From: Brevundimonas naejangsanensis
GTDB lineage: Bacteria; Pseudomonadota; Alphaproteobacteria; Caulobacterales; Caulobacteraceae
DNA: 64,000 nt
NCBI RefSeq assembly: GCF_003627995.1
Contig: NZ_CP032707.1
Location: 1,788,501 to 1,852,500, forward strand
Direction of reading: 5' to 3'
Shown piece by piece: positions 43,578-52,684 of the stretch. The notes beneath the pieces are model-generated. The model was not told the origin of the DNA, made no database searches, and saw nothing but the letters and a program-made list of their open reading frames with translations. Position numbers and translations under genes: made by a program. Within the stretch, counting starts at the first letter, position 1. Every line of letters begins with the position of its first letter.

Positions 43578-44372
43578 TCACCGGCGTTCGATCCCGCGCC
43601 TCAGGCCGAAGGTCACGATGACCCCCGCCACCACCACGAGGAAGGCCGCCGCCAGGGCCGTGAAGGCCAGCATCGGCTTGACCTCCTGCTCCGCCACGAA
43701 GGCCCCGACCAGGCCCCAGGCGATGGGCAGGGGATAGGCCAGGGTCCGCAGGGCCCAGGTCACGCCGATGCCGACCAGGGTGGTCGCGACGACGGCCAGG
43801 ACGGCCCAGCCGGTCGGCGACAGGGCGGCGGGCAGGGCCTCGAACGCCGTCGCCACGGTGATCAGGTTCAGCGGCGCCGCCACGGTCAGCCACCCCGCCA
43901 GCGCCGCCAGCGGCCAGATCAGGAACCATCGGTCCCGCGCCATCGCCCCGGTCGCGCGGATCGTCCGGGCGCTGGCCAGCATCGGCAGCAGCAGGGCCAG
44001 CAGCGAGGCGAAGATGACGATGACGCTGGCCGCCTTCAGGTTCAGCGCCGCCATGACGATCCAAAAGCCGACGCCGAAGAAGGCCACGACCGACGGCCAG
44101 CCCATGAGGCCGATCAGCACGCTCTCGTCCGTCTGGGGCAAGGCCTGGCGCCCGGCGTAGATCAGGATGCCCAGATACAGCAGGCTCCAGATCGAAAAGG
44201 CGTAGCTCGCTACGCGCAGGGTCTGGTTCCCGTCGGCGGCGAATTCGGCCTGGCTCAGGCCAAGGTGGCCCAGGGCCTGAACGATGGGAACGACCACGGC
44301 GAAGACGGCGGCGGCCAGGACGGCCAGGCGGCGAGTCTGCTGGGCGGGGGTCAGGCGTTCGATGGCGGCCAT
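43578..44372 (-). CDS. Multi-pass membrane protein, TspO/tryptophan-rich sensory protein-like
   Basis: A 264-residue protein from the ATG at 44372, with eight or so hydrophobic segments. The stretch RVASYAFSIWSLLYLGILIY resembles the FxxWxxxY segment of larger TspO-like proteins in this order, but the typical Trp-rich five-helix pattern is not clear. The frame extends to a TTG at 44474, adding a Pro/Glu-rich leader; I prefer 44372. It lies between purL and the divergent hypothetical gene. Confidence 0.65.
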   Translation of the reverse strand: MAAIERLTPAQQTRRLAVLAAAVFAVVVPIVQALGHLGLSQAEFAADGNQTLRVASYAFSIWSLLYLGILIYAGRQALPQTDESVLIGLMGWPSVVAFFGVGFWIVMAALNLKAASVIVIFASLLALLLPMLASARTIRATGAMARDRWFLIWPLAALAGWLTVAAPLNLITVATAFEALPAALSPTGWAVLAVVATTLVGIGVTWALRTLAYPLPIAWGLVGAFVAEQEVKPMLAFTALAAAFLVVVAGVIVTFGLRRGIERR

Positions 44373-44539
44373 GGGGGTCTCTGGGGTTTCTCTGGGGTCT
44401 CTCCGGGGGCTTTCCGGCTCAGCTTCGCCGCTATCTACGCGCCGGGGCGGGGATTGGTTCACGGCTTGGTTCAAGGGGGGCGGAACCGAGGGCGGCCTTT
44501 GCGGCTTGCTCTTATCAGATGTTGTCCTGGAGCCCGCCG

Positions 44540-44809
44540 ATGACCGCCGCCAAGTCTCCGCCCCCTCCCGTCGCGACGCCGCCCGAACCTATCGAGCAGA
44601 CCTTCGAGGAAGAGATCGAAACCCAGCATGCTCTGGAGCAGGGGCTCGGCATTGGCGCGCGCGAACTGGCCGCCATCCATGAATCGGGGGCCGAGGGCAC
44701 GCTGGAGCGCGCCTCCGACGAAGAGGGCGAACCGGCCGAGGAAGAGGTCGAGGTCGGCGACTCCGGCCGCAGCGCCAGCGTGCTGGACCGCAAGACCGAC
44801 CGAGCTTGA
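44540..44809 (+). CDS. Hypothetical acidic Pro-rich protein
   Basis: An 89-residue protein (an ATG at 44519 would add seven residues; CTGGAG lies at good distance from 44540). Pro-rich head (AAKSPPPPVATPPEPIEQTF), a short conserved-looking middle (HALEQGLGIGARELAAIHES), then a Glu-rich tail. Probably disordered. It directly precedes the hydroxylase gene on the same strand (31 bases). Confidence 0.5.
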   Translation: MTAAKSPPPPVATPPEPIEQTFEEEIETQHALEQGLGIGARELAAIHESGAEGTLERASDEEGEPAEEEVEVGDSGRSASVLDRKTDRA

Positions 44810-44840
44810 CCGGCGCGGTTGAGCAAGGTTCCATCGGTCC

Positions 44841-45959
44841 ATGACCGATGTTCGCCCTAGCGCTCCGCGGGTCCAGGCCCAGATGCCGGCACAGGCTCAG
44901 GTGCAAGGCCTGATGCTCCAGGCGCGGCAGGCGCGTGAACGGTCCGACTTCACGGCCCTGGCGGCGGCGGCGGAGGCCTTGCTGCGGATCAATCCGCGGG
45001 AGCCCCAGGCCCTGGTGTTCAAGGGCGACGTCCTGAGCGCCCAGGGCGACCATCGCTCGGCCATGAGCTTCTACGGCGCCGCCCTCGCCCAGGGGCGGGC
45101 GGTGGTCGCGCCCTCGCCGGAGCTGCGGGCGGAGCTTCAGCACGCGGCTCAGGCGCAGGCCGAGGGGGCGCTGCGGTTCGAGCAGGGGCTGCGCGACGGC
45201 CTGGCCCAGCGCGGGTTCGATCCGGCGACGTCGAGCCCGCGCTTCGCCGCCTCTCTGGATCTGATGACGGGGCGGCGGCGGCTCTACTATCAGCAGCCGA
45301 AGTTCTACATGTTTCCCGGCCTGCCCCAGGTGGAGTTCCAGCCGCGCGAGACCGTCGCCTGGCTGGCCGAGGTGGAGGCGGCGGCGCCCGCCATCCGGGC
45401 CGAGCTCGACGCCATCCTGGCGGAACCGGCCCTGTTCGCTCCCTATATCGAGGATCGCGCCAACCGCCCCCAGAGCGACCAGGCGGGCCTGCTGGGCAAC
45501 GCGGCCTGGAGCGCGGTCTTCCTGTGGAAGGACGGGGCCGAGGTTCCCGAGGTCGCCGAACGATGCCCGCAGACGATGGCGGCCCTGGCGGCGGCGCCTC
45601 TTTGCCGCATCCCCGGCCGCTCGCCGTCGATCCTGTTCTCCAAGCTGCAGGCAGGGGCGAAGATTCCGCCCCACAACGGCCTGATCAACACGCGGCTGAT
45701 CTGTCATCTGCCGCTGGTCGTGCCGCCGGATTGCTGGTTCCGCGTCGGCGGCGAGGAACGGCGATGGAAGGCGGGCGAGGCCTGGGCTTTTGACGACACC
45801 ATTGAGCACGAGGCCGCCAACGACAGCGATCAGGACCGCACCATCCTGATCTTCGATGTCTGGAAGCCCGAGATCACGGCCGAGGAGCAGGATCTGATCC
45901 GCGCCCTGTTCGCCACGATCGACGCCAGCGGCTCAGGCGCGCCCAAGCTGGGCGTTTAA
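44841..45959 (+). CDS. Aspartyl/asparaginyl beta-hydroxylase family dioxygenase with TPR-like N terminus
   Basis: A 372-residue protein. Residues about 20-110 form TPR-like helices ([20 protein letters not shown]). The C-terminal half is the AspH double-stranded beta helix with the iron/2OG residues H278 ([19 protein letters not shown]), H323 ([14 protein letters not shown]) and R333. The family hydroxylates Asp/Asn in proteins or, in bacteria, lipid A chains (LpxO); the TPR arm argues for a protein substrate. Its stop codon shares the TTTAAA palindrome with that of the convergent purQ. Confidence 0.88.
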   Translation: MTDVRPSAPRVQAQMPAQAQVQGLMLQARQARERSDFTALAAAAEALLRINPREPQALVFKGDVLSAQGDHRSAMSFYGAALAQGRAVVAPSPELRAELQHAAQAQAEGALRFEQGLRDGLAQRGFDPATSSPRFAASLDLMTGRRRLYYQQPKFYMFPGLPQVEFQPRETVAWLAEVEAAAPAIRAELDAILAEPALFAPYIEDRANRPQSDQAGLLGNAAWSAVFLWKDGAEVPEVAERCPQTMAALAAAPLCRIPGRSPSILFSKLQAGAKIPPHNGLINTRLICHLPLVVPPDCWFRVGGEERRWKAGEAWAFDDTIEHEAANDSDQDRTILIFDVWKPEITAEEQDLIRALFATIDASGSGAPKLGV

Positions 45960-46618
45960 ACCGCCGCGTAGATGCTCTGGAACAGGACGGCGCCGTCGGC
46001 GCTGCCCAGTTCGGCTTCGAACGCACGATCCGGGTGAGGCATCATGCCCAGCACATTGCCGCGCTCGTTCTGCAGGCCCGCGATGTCGCCGACCGAGCCG
46101 TTGGGGTTGTCGACGTAGCGGAAGACGACCTGACCCTCGCCCTCGATGCGCTTCAGCGTTTCTTCGTCGGCGTAATAGTTCCCGTCAGCGTTGCCCTGGG
46201 TCATGACAATCTCGCGCTGGCCCTGATAGCCCGAGGTGAAGCGGGTCTGGGCGTTGGCGACGGTGATGCTGATGGGCTTGCAGATGTATTTCAGGCTGCT
46301 GTTGCGCATCAGGGCGCCCGGCAGCATCCCGGCTTCGCACAGGACCTGGAAGCCGTTGCAGATGCCGACCACGGTGACGCCGTCGTCGGCGGCCTTCTTG
46401 ACCGCCTGCATGATCGGGGCCTGGGCCGCCATCGCGCCGCAGCGCAGATAGTCGCCATAGGAGAAGCCGCCCGGCAGCACGATCAGATCGAGGCCCTTGG
46501 GCAGTTCGGTCTCGGCGTGCCAGACCATCTGGACCTGTTCGCCAGTGGAACGTTCGACGGCGACCTTGCAGTCGCGATCGCAGTTGGAACCGGGGAAGAC
46601 GATGACGGCTGCGCTCAT
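45956..46618 (-). CDS. purQ: Phosphoribosylformylglycinamidine synthase, glutaminase subunit PurQ
   Basis: Class I glutamine amidotransferase that feeds ammonia to PurL. The protein is 220 residues from the ATG at 46618 (AGGAGG at ideal spacing). Catalytic C87 in [15 protein letters not shown]; His/Glu partners in [12 protein letters not shown] near residue 197; N-terminal [14 protein letters not shown]. An opposite-strand cfa gene and the YbhB-like gene separate it from purS. Confidence 0.97.
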   Translation of the reverse strand: MSAAVIVFPGSNCDRDCKVAVERSTGEQVQMVWHAETELPKGLDLIVLPGGFSYGDYLRCGAMAAQAPIMQAVKKAADDGVTVVGICNGFQVLCEAGMLPGALMRNSSLKYICKPISITVANAQTRFTSGYQGQREIVMTQGNADGNYYADEETLKRIEGEGQVVFRYVDNPNGSVGDIAGLQNERGNVLGMMPHPDRAFEAELGSADGAVLFQSIYAAV

Positions 46619-46674
46619 GGCCGGGCCTCCTAGCATCAATTGTTTCGGATGTCAGGCGTGGCCGGAGTTCCTTT

Positions 46675-46800
46675 TTCCTCCCCATGCAATGGGAGGTGGC
46701 GCGGCGCAGACATGCGCCGTGACGGAGGGGCTGCTTGGTTCCGCTGTCGCAGCCCCTTCACCACGTCGTGGTCCCCCTCCCCATGCCATGGGGAGGAAAG
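46675..46800. repeat. Family C repeat between ybhB-like gene and purQ
   Basis: Complete family C layout; the left palindrome is imperfect (CCCCATGCAATGGGAGG, one G short) and the right one is CCCCATGCCATGGGGAGG. Confidence 0.88.
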
Positions 46801-46873
46801 GTGAAGCATCAACCGACCTTGCGCCCCGTCAGCGGGCATCACGCTTTGTGTCAGGGCTCCCGCTTGAGCGGGA

Positions 46874-47359
46874 TCAGCCGGCCTTGTTCTCGTAGGTTGC
46901 GGTGATCGAGGCCTTGGCCAGGGTGTGGAAATGCAGGTTGAAGCCGAAGACGGCGCCCGAGTCGTCCGCGCTCACCGGCAGGCGCTCCACGTCCACGGCG
47001 AAGACGGTGAAGACATAGCGGTGCGGGCCGTGGCCGGGCGGCGGGGCGGCGCCGCCGAAGCCGGCCTCGCCGTAGTCGGTGCGGCCCTGGACGGCGCCGT
47101 GGGGCAGGTTGGCTCCGCCCACCTTGCCCGCTCCGGCGGCGAGGGCGGTCACGTCCGCGGGGATGTTGGCGACCGTCCAGTGCCAGAAGCCCGAGCCGGT
47201 CGGGGCGTCGGGATCGAAGCAGGTGACGGCGAAGCTTTTCGTGCCCTCGGGCGCGCCCGACCACGACAGCTGCGGCGACTTATTGCCCCGCGCCTTGACC
47301 TGGGCGTCAGGCAGGAGCCCGCCCTCGACGAAGTCGGCGGAGGTGACGGTGAAGCTCAT
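46874..47359 (-). CDS. YbhB/YbcL family Raf-kinase-inhibitor-like protein
   Basis: A 161-residue protein of the PEBP fold: SFTVTSADFVEGGLLPDAQV, GNKSPQLSWSGAPEGTKSFA, then the ligand-pocket DPDAPTGSGFWHW and GPHRYVFTVFAVD. Bacterial members are soluble or periplasmic; there is no signal peptide here. Molecular role not established. It lies between purS and purQ on the same strand, with 255 bases including a repeat before purQ. Confidence 0.9.
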   Translation of the reverse strand: MSFTVTSADFVEGGLLPDAQVKARGNKSPQLSWSGAPEGTKSFAVTCFDPDAPTGSGFWHWTVANIPADVTALAAGAGKVGGANLPHGAVQGRTDYGEAGFGGAAPPPGHGPHRYVFTVFAVDVERLPVSADDSGAVFGFNLHFHTLAKASITATYENKAG

Positions 47360-47486
47360 GACGGCGCTCTCCCTTGGCGGTGGTTTTCCGAACCCCGGAC
47401 TAACGGAACGCTGGTCATCGGCGTTGCGCCGCGACATTGTGTTCCTAGCCGTGAGGCCGAGCCGTCTTGATGAGCGGAGGAACGGG

Positions 47487-48656
47487 ATGCTGCAAGCCCT
47501 GTTGGACCGGACGTTTCAGACACGGGCGATCCGGGTGCGCCTGCCGGACGGCCGCGAACTGGTCGCGGGGCCGGGCGAGCCCGAGCTGACGGCGGTCCTG
47601 ACCGACGCCAAGGCCGCCCTCGCCATCGCCGCCAATCCCGACCTGGCCCTGGGCGAGGCCTTCATGGACGGGACGTTCCGGGTCGAGGGCGGCAGTGTCT
47701 ATGACTTCCTGCAGCTGACCACCTCGCAGCTGGCGCTGCGGCCCCGGGCGGGCAGGCTGGGCCTGTTGCAGCGCATCCGGCGCGGGGCCGAACAGGCCAA
47801 CGACCGGCTGCACGCCCGCAGCAACGTCCATCACCACTACGACCTGACGGTCGACTTCTATCGCCTGTTCCTGGACGAGGACCTGCAATACTCCTGCGCC
47901 TTCTTCGAGACGCCGGGCGCCACCCTGGCCGAGGCCCAGGTCGCCAAGAAGCGCCGCCTGATCGACAAGCTGCTGCTGGAGCCAGGGCAGGCGGCCCTGG
48001 ACATCGGCTGCGGCTGGGGCGGCTTGGGCCTGTCGATGGTCGAGCGCGGGGCGCGCGTCACCGGCGTCACCCTGTCGACCGAACAGCATCGCACGGCCAA
48101 TGAGCGGGCGGCGGCCAGGGGCGTCTCGGACCGGGCCGACTTCCGGCTTCAGGACTATCGCGACCTGGACCAGACCTTCGACCGGATCATTTCGGTGGGG
48201 ATGTTCGAGCACGTCGGCGCGCCGAACTATCAGGAGTATTTCGACGCCGTGGCCCGGCTGCTGAGCGACGACGGGGTGGCGGTGATCCATTCCATCGGCC
48301 GCAAGACCCCGCCCAGCCGCACCCAGACCTGGATCCGCAAATACATCTTCCCCGGCGGCTACATCCCGGCCCTGTCCGAGGTGCTGCCGGCCATCGAGCG
48401 GGCGGGCCTGTGGGTCACGGACATGGAGGTGCTGCGGCTGCACTACGCCGAGACCCTGCGCCATTGGCGCGAACGCTTCCTGGCGCGGCGCGACGAGGCC
48501 CTGGCCATGTACGACGAGCGCTTCTGCCGGATGTGGGAGTTCTACCTGGCCTGCAGCGAGGTGGCCTTCCGCGAACTGGGCCACATGGTGTTCCAGCTGC
48601 AGCTGACCAAGCAGCAGACGGCGGTTCCGCTGAGCCGGGATTACCTGTGCGAGTAG
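47487..48656 (+). CDS. cfa: Cyclopropane-fatty-acyl-phospholipid synthase family methyltransferase
   Basis: A 389-residue protein from the ATG at 47487 (GGAGGAACGGG). SAM motif ALDIGCGWGGLGLSM near residue 170. Family active-site words: HHHYDLTVDFYRLFLDEDLQ, YSCAFFETPGATLAEAQVAK, SVGMFEHVGAPNYQEYFDAV and KYIFPGGYIPALSEV. It adds a methylene bridge to unsaturated membrane acyl chains. It is read against the purine genes, between ybhB-like and purS. Whether it is the main Cfa or a paralogue is unknown. Confidence 0.88.
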   Translation: MLQALLDRTFQTRAIRVRLPDGRELVAGPGEPELTAVLTDAKAALAIAANPDLALGEAFMDGTFRVEGGSVYDFLQLTTSQLALRPRAGRLGLLQRIRRGAEQANDRLHARSNVHHHYDLTVDFYRLFLDEDLQYSCAFFETPGATLAEAQVAKKRRLIDKLLLEPGQAALDIGCGWGGLGLSMVERGARVTGVTLSTEQHRTANERAAARGVSDRADFRLQDYRDLDQTFDRIISVGMFEHVGAPNYQEYFDAVARLLSDDGVAVIHSIGRKTPPSRTQTWIRKYIFPGGYIPALSEVLPAIERAGLWVTDMEVLRLHYAETLRHWRERFLARRDEALAMYDERFCRMWEFYLACSEVAFRELGHMVFQLQLTKQQTAVPLSRDYLCE

Positions 48657-48667
48657 AGGCGGCTTCT

Positions 48668-48770
48668 CTCCTCCCCATTTTATGGGGAGGGGCCGCTGCG
48701 GCGGAACCAAGCGGCCCCTCCGTCACGTCGCCTGTCGCTCCGCGCCACCTCCCCACAAAGTGGGGAGGAA
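48668..48770. repeat. Family C repeat between convergent cfa and purS
   Basis: Slightly shortened family C element: CTCCTCCCCATTTTATGGGG at the left and CCCCACAAAGTGGGGAGG at the right, directly followed by the purS terminator. Confidence 0.88.
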
Positions 48771-48772
48771 AT

Positions 48773-48800
48773 GAAAAAGGCCGCTCTTGCGAGCGGCCTT
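48773..48800 (-). terminator. Intrinsic terminator of the purCS operon
   Basis: AAGGCCGCTC-TTGC-GAGCGGCCTT with T-rich sequence on the minus strand (complement of GAAAAAGG). It lies 24 bases after the purS stop, in the convergent gap with cfa. Confidence 0.88.
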
Positions 48801-48823
48801 GATCGTCTGATCCGTCTTCGCCG

Positions 48824-49063
48824 TCAGGCGACTTCGATGCGGTAGCCTTCGATGACCGTGTTGGCCAGCAGGGTCTCGCACATGCGCTTCACCTCGGCCT
48901 CCTTGTCGGCGACGGCGTCGTCGAGGTCGAACTCGATCAGCTTGCCGACGCGGGCGTTGGCGACGCCGGCCCAGCCCAGACCCTGCAAAGCGCCTTCAAC
49001 GGCCTTGCCCTGGACGTCCAGAACGCCGGGCTTGAGGAAGACGTGAACTTTGACCTTGGCCAT
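48824..49063 (-). CDS. purS: Phosphoribosylformylglycinamidine synthase subunit PurS
   Basis: A 79-residue adaptor that joins PurL and Pur[21 protein letters not shown] is followed by VGKLIEFDLDD and the C-terminal CETLLANTVIEGYRIEV. The start overlaps the purC stop (TAATG). Confidence 0.96.
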   Translation of the reverse strand: MAKVKVHVFLKPGVLDVQGKAVEGALQGLGWAGVANARVGKLIEFDLDDAVADKEAEVKRMCETLLANTVIEGYRIEVA

Positions 49064-49821
49064 TAATGCAGCCCTCCTTGGATCACGGTCGGCATGTCCT
49101 TCATGATGCCGAGGCGGCGAGCCACCTCGGTGTAGCTTTCGATGACGTCGCCCAGGTCGCGGCGGAAGCGGTCCTTGTCCAGCTTCTCGCCCGTGGTCGA
49201 ATCCCACAGGCGGCACGAGTCGGGGCTGATTTCGTCGGCCAGGATGACGCGGCTGAAGTCGTTCTCCCACACCCGGCCGAACTCGATCTTGAAGTCCACC
49301 AGGGTGATGCCGACGGCGCCGAACATGCCGCACAGATAGTCGTTGACCCGCACCGTCATGGCCAGGATGTCGTCCAGTTCCTGGGTCGTGGCCCAGTTGA
49401 ACGCCGTGATGTGCTCTTCGGTCACCATCGGGTCGTTCAGTTCATCCTTCTTGTAGTAGAATTCGATGATCGAACGGGGCAGGGGCGTGCCCTCTTCCTG
49501 GCCCAGGCGCTGGGCCAGCGAACCGGCGACGACGTTGCGGCAGACGACTTCCAGCGGAATGATCTCGACTTCGCGAATCAGCTGCTCGCGCAGGTTCAGC
49601 CGCTTGATGAAGTGGTTGGTCACGCCGATCGAATTCAGGCGCGACATGATGAATTCGCTGATGCGGTTGTTGATGACGCCCTTGCCTTCCAGGGTCGCCT
49701 TCTTCTGCGCGTTGAAGGCGGTCGCGTCGTCCTTGAAATACTGGATCAGCGTGCCGGGCTCGGGACCCTCGTACAGGATCTTGGCCTTGCCCTCGTAGAG
49801 CTTCTTGCGCTTGGTGTTCAT
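49063..49821 (-). CDS. purC: SAICAR synthetase
   Basis: Joins CAIR and aspartate. The protein is 252 residues from the ATG at 49821 (another ATG at 49824). Motifs: [69 protein letters not shown] and the substrate loop [14 protein letters not shown]. It is the first gene of purC-purS, with a TATATAG-type -10 about 100 bases upstream. Upstream sequence is shared with the divergent DUF1476 gene. Confidence 0.97.
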   Translation of the reverse strand: MNTKRKKLYEGKAKILYEGPEPGTLIQYFKDDATAFNAQKKATLEGKGVINNRISEFIMSRLNSIGVTNHFIKRLNLREQLIREVEIIPLEVVCRNVVAGSLAQRLGQEEGTPLPRSIIEFYYKKDELNDPMVTEEHITAFNWATTQELDDILAMTVRVNDYLCGMFGAVGITLVDFKIEFGRVWENDFSRVILADEISPDSCRLWDSTTGEKLDKDRFRRDLGDVIESYTEVARRLGIMKDMPTVIQGGLH

Positions 49822-49912
49822 CATCGGGTCCCGGACGGGAAGAAAACGGACGGCCGCAAAACGAAAAACGCGCGGCCCGAAGGTCGGGGCGGCGCGGTCC
49901 TTGAATCGACGG

Positions 49913-49951
49913 CGGCTATATAGAACCTCGCGCCCTTTAGCCGAAGGGCGC
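49913..49951 (-). promoter_or_regulatory. Candidate purC promoter with an overlapping dyad
   Basis: Minus strand: CTATAT (complement near 49917-49922) lies 16 bases after TTCGGC. The would-be -35 falls in a perfect dyad, GCGCCCTT-TAGCCG-AAGGGCGC (49930-49951). A dyad covering the -35 is a plausible repressor site, but no regulator is known for it. Confidence 0.35.
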
Positions 49952-50081
49952 CTGTGATACAAATATCCAGAACGACGCCGGCGTCGCGGGCGCCGACCGA
50001 GTTTGGTTGCGTTCGATCGCGCCGAGGGCCATAGAGCCGTTTGTGGACCAGATATGGTCCGTGGCTGGAGTTACGACGCGC

Positions 50082-50405
50082 ATGACGACCTTCGACGATC
50101 GGGAACGGGCTTTCGAGTCCAAGTACGCCCTCGATCAGGAACAGGAATTCAAGGCCATCGCGCGTCGCAACAAGATGCTGGGCCTGTGGGCGGCCGAGAA
50201 GATGGGCCTCTCGCCCGAGAGCGCCGAGCAATACGCCGCCGCCGTGGTCCGCGCCGACTTCGAGCAGCCGGGCGAGGAAGACGTCTTCCGCAAGGTGGCC
50301 GGCGACTTCAAGGGCTCGGGCCTGACCGTGTCCGAGGGCGAGCTGCGCTCCAAGATGGACGAACTGGCCTCCATCGCCCGCGAGCAGATCCGCGCCGGCG
50401 AGTGA
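50082..50405 (+). CDS. DUF1476 protein, F1-ATPase zeta-type inhibitor family
   Basis: A 107-residue helical protein: MTTFDDRERAFESKYALDQE at the N terminus, then FKAIARRNKMLGLWAAEKMG and a C-terminal four-helix part. This is the alphaproteobacterial family whose Paracoccus member is the zeta subunit that blocks ATP hydrolysis by F1-ATPase through its N-terminal segment. It is divergent from purC and single-gene, followed by a strong terminator. Confidence 0.88.
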   Translation: MTTFDDRERAFESKYALDQEQEFKAIARRNKMLGLWAAEKMGLSPESAEQYAAAVVRADFEQPGEEDVFRKVAGDFKGSGLTVSEGELRSKMDELASIAREQIRAGE

Positions 50406-50442
50406 TCGCACGGGCGTCCTGAGCGCCTGAAACCGGACATTT

Positions 50443-50476
50443 GAAGGGCCGCAACCGTTGCCGGTTGCGGCCCTTC
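50443..50476 (+). terminator. Intrinsic terminator after the DUF1476 gene
   Basis: Perfect 15-base-pair hairpin GAAGGGCCGCAACCG-TTGC-CGGTTGCGGCCCTTC followed by TGCG. It lies between convergent genes and may serve both directions. Confidence 0.85.
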
Positions 50477-50565
50477 TGCGATCCACGTCCCGCCGGGGGA
50501 ACGGGACGGACCGAGCGCCGAAGCGCGCTTTCAGAACGCGCTGCGGCCTGCCGGGTTCGATCCCC

Positions 50566-51186
50566 TTACTTCGGCATCAGCACCGTATCGATCACGTGGA
50601 CCATGCCGTTGGACTGAGCCACGTCGGCCTGGGTGACCATGGCCTTGCCGCCCTTGGCGTCGGTGAGCTCCCACTTGCCGCCGCCCATGTCCTTGGCCAT
50701 CAGCTTTTCGCCCTGAACGGTGGTCAGGGTGGCCGTGCCGCCGCCCTTCTGGGCTTCGGCGGCGAGGTCGGCGGCCGTGAGACGGCCGGGGACGACGTGA
50801 TAGGTCAGGATCTTGGTCAGTTCGGCCTTCTGGGCCGGTTGCATCAGGCCTTCGCGCGTCGCGGCGGGAATCTTGTCGAAGGCCGCATTGTCGGGGGCGA
50901 AGACGGTGAAGGGGCCGGGGCCTTGCAGCCGCTCGGCCAGGCCTGCGGCCTGGATGGCGCTGACCTGGGTGGTCAGGTTCGGCGCCTTCGAGGCGTTGGC
51001 GACGATGGTGTCCATCGGGTTCATGGCCACGCCGCCGACCATGGGCTCGGTCATGGCCGGAGCCTCGACGGGCGGCGGCGTCTCGACCGGAGCGGGCTCC
51101 TTCTTGGCTTCGTTGCGGCCGCAGGCGGCCACGGCCAGCAGGGCCACAGACGATAAGGCAAGGGCGGTGGTGCGGGTGAATGTCAT
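50566..51186 (-). CDS. Fasciclin-domain lipoprotein
   Basis: A 206-residue protein. Lipoprotein signal with LAVAAC (Cys22), then a Pro/Glu-rich spacer (about 25-50) and one fasciclin (FAS1) domain: FTVFAPDNAAFDKIPAATRE, ILTYHVVPGRLTAADLAAEA and the final NGMVHVIDTVLMPK. FAS1 domains mediate surface or matrix adhesion; the mode in this group is unknown. Single gene. Confidence 0.88.
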   Translation of the reverse strand: MTFTRTTALALSSVALLAVAACGRNEAKKEPAPVETPPPVEAPAMTEPMVGGVAMNPMDTIVANASKAPNLTTQVSAIQAAGLAERLQGPGPFTVFAPDNAAFDKIPAATREGLMQPAQKAELTKILTYHVVPGRLTAADLAAEAQKGGGTATLTTVQGEKLMAKDMGGGKWELTDAKGGKAMVTQADVAQSNGMVHVIDTVLMPK

Positions 51187-51310
51187 GAGAATCCTCCATA
51201 GACGCCAGCTCGCGCGGGGAGCGGCGTCGGGAGGAAATACGGCCACCCGCCAAAAAGGATGCGAACCCCATCAAATTTTACGGCGCGGCGCGTGATGGGC
51301 GATCCCGGCG

Positions 51311-51808
51311 TCAGCCGAGATGGGGCGCGATCGCCGTCCAGCGAGACAGCTTCTCCTCGAACGGCCGGGCGTGGGCGGGGCTGGAGGACGGAAGGTCCAG
51401 AAAGGCGATCTTCCGATCCCCGCTCAGGGCGCGCCGGCCGAGCCGCGCCGCTGTCGCGCCGTTGAAGGCGACGGCGTTCAGTCTCGGCAGGCAGTCGACC
51501 AAGGCGGCCAGATCGGCCCCTTCCGGGTTGCGGATAGCGGCGTCCAGGCTGCCCCGGCGCTCGGCCGAGGCGATCACGTCCCACAGGCCGATGCCCGCCG
51601 CCAGCAGCCGCTCCAGCCGCGTCTCATAGGGAAGGGCCGGCAGGTCCGTTCCGATCACCGCCCCGGTCAGCCGCCAGAAGCCGTTCTGCGGGTGGGCGTA
51701 GTACTGCGCCGCCTTCAACGAGGCGTCGCCCGGCAGGCTGCCGAGGATGAGCAACTGGGTGCGGTCATCGACGACGGGTGCGAAGCCTGTCCGGCGGGCC
51801 GTCGTCAA
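51311..51808 (-). CDS. DNA-deoxyinosine glycosylase (uracil-DNA glycosylase superfamily)
   Basis: A 165-residue protein from a TTG at 51808 that overlaps the upstream stop (TTGA). Motif 1 region LLILGSLPGDASLKAAQYYA and HPQNGFWRL, and motif 2 region LDLPSSSPAHARP, fit the hypoxanthine/deoxyinosine glycosylase branch of the UDG superfamily, which removes deaminated adenine from DNA. It is coupled to the 2OG oxygenase gene. Confidence 0.82.
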   Translation of the reverse strand: MTTARRTGFAPVVDDRTQLLILGSLPGDASLKAAQYYAHPQNGFWRLTGAVIGTDLPALPYETRLERLLAAGIGLWDVIASAERRGSLDAAIRNPEGADLAALVDCLPRLNAVAFNGATAARLGRRALSGDRKIAFLDLPSSSPAHARPFEEKLSRWTAIAPHLG

Positions 51809-52539
51809 CGGTCGCGCCGGAACCAGCCCACGATCGAAAGGCGTGCGCCGTTCGCATAGGGCGCGACGGGGGCGACGGAATGGAGTTGGGGGACGCGGAA
51901 CACTGTCAGGGTGTTCCAGCGCGGTATCAGTCCCCGCGTGACGTCGCCGGTGTCGGGGTCATGGAACAGGGTCTGACCGCCCCAGTCCGACCGCCAGCGC
52001 GAGGTGAAGCCCAGGGTATAGGCGGCCACGCGCTGAACCTCGTCGCTCGCGCTGTCGTCGTGCAGGCCGAGAAAGTCGTTGGGGCGATAAAGGGTGGCTT
52101 GCGAATCCGCCCAACTGATCGCGTCGTCGCCCGTCAGCTTGCGGCCGAAGGCGGCGAACTCCTCGCCCATGAGGAAGCCGGTCACGGGATGGATCGGATG
52201 GTTCGCGCGCGGCTCCCCGGCGTTGTAGGCCGAGACCATGCCGAAGTTGAAATAGATGAAGCCGTATTGCTGACCGCTGCGCTGGATCAGGGCGGCGATC
52301 TGGGCCTTGAGGTCCGGGCCGGCGCCTTGCAGGGCCTCCATGGGGATTTTGACCGGGCGGCCGTCCTCGCCGAGGAAGGTCAGAGCCCAGGGCAGGGAGG
52401 TCTCCATGATCTCGCTGATCAGTTCGGCGGTCGGGCGTTCGAAGACGTCCGGAATCTGCACCAGCCCGTCGCGAGCATAGATCTCCGCATATTTCTCGAC
52501 ATCGAGGGCGGGGTTCAGGCGAAGGGTCGGTTGAGACAT
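51805..52539 (-). CDS. 2-oxoglutarate/Fe(II)-dependent oxygenase, prolyl-hydroxylase-like
   Basis: A 244-residue protein. Metal triad H160-x-D162 (NDFLGLHDDSASDE) and H220 (VFRVPQLHSVAPV), with R233 for 2OG. The N terminus, YAEIYARDGLVQIPDVFERP, is the usual lead-in of this family. Substrate unknown; bacterial relatives act on proteins or small molecules, and coupling to a DNA glycosylase invites a test for a nucleic-acid link. No AlkB signature (NxDxYxxxxDxxGxHxD-type) is present. Confidence 0.82.
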   Translation of the reverse strand: MSQPTLRLNPALDVEKYAEIYARDGLVQIPDVFERPTAELISEIMETSLPWALTFLGEDGRPVKIPMEALQGAGPDLKAQIAALIQRSGQQYGFIYFNFGMVSAYNAGEPRANHPIHPVTGFLMGEEFAAFGRKLTGDDAISWADSQATLYRPNDFLGLHDDSASDEVQRVAAYTLGFTSRWRSDWGGQTLFHDPDTGDVTRGLIPRWNTLTVFRVPQLHSVAPVAPYANGARLSIVGWFRRDR

Positions 52540-52636
52540 GGAGCGCTCCGGCGGCGCAGGATCACGCCGATATCCCCGCTAATAGGCCAGGCTGTTTGAT
52601 CTGGCCATCCGCGGCCATTCGCGCCCGCGCAACGAA

Positions 52637-52663
52637 AAGGGCGCTGGGGATTCCAGCGCCCTT
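52637..52663 (-). terminator. Intrinsic terminator of purB
   Basis: AAGGGCGCTGG-AATCC-CCAGCGCCCTT (minus strand) followed by TTCGTTGCG, 22 bases after the purB stop. Confidence 0.88.
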
Positions 52664-52684
52664 GCTCGCAGCCTCAAGTCCCTC

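Noticed and set aside
47079..47486. N-terminal extension of the cfa frame upstream of 47487
   Set aside because: It is antisense to the YbhB-like gene; a good ribosome-binding site precedes the ATG at 47487, where family similarity begins.
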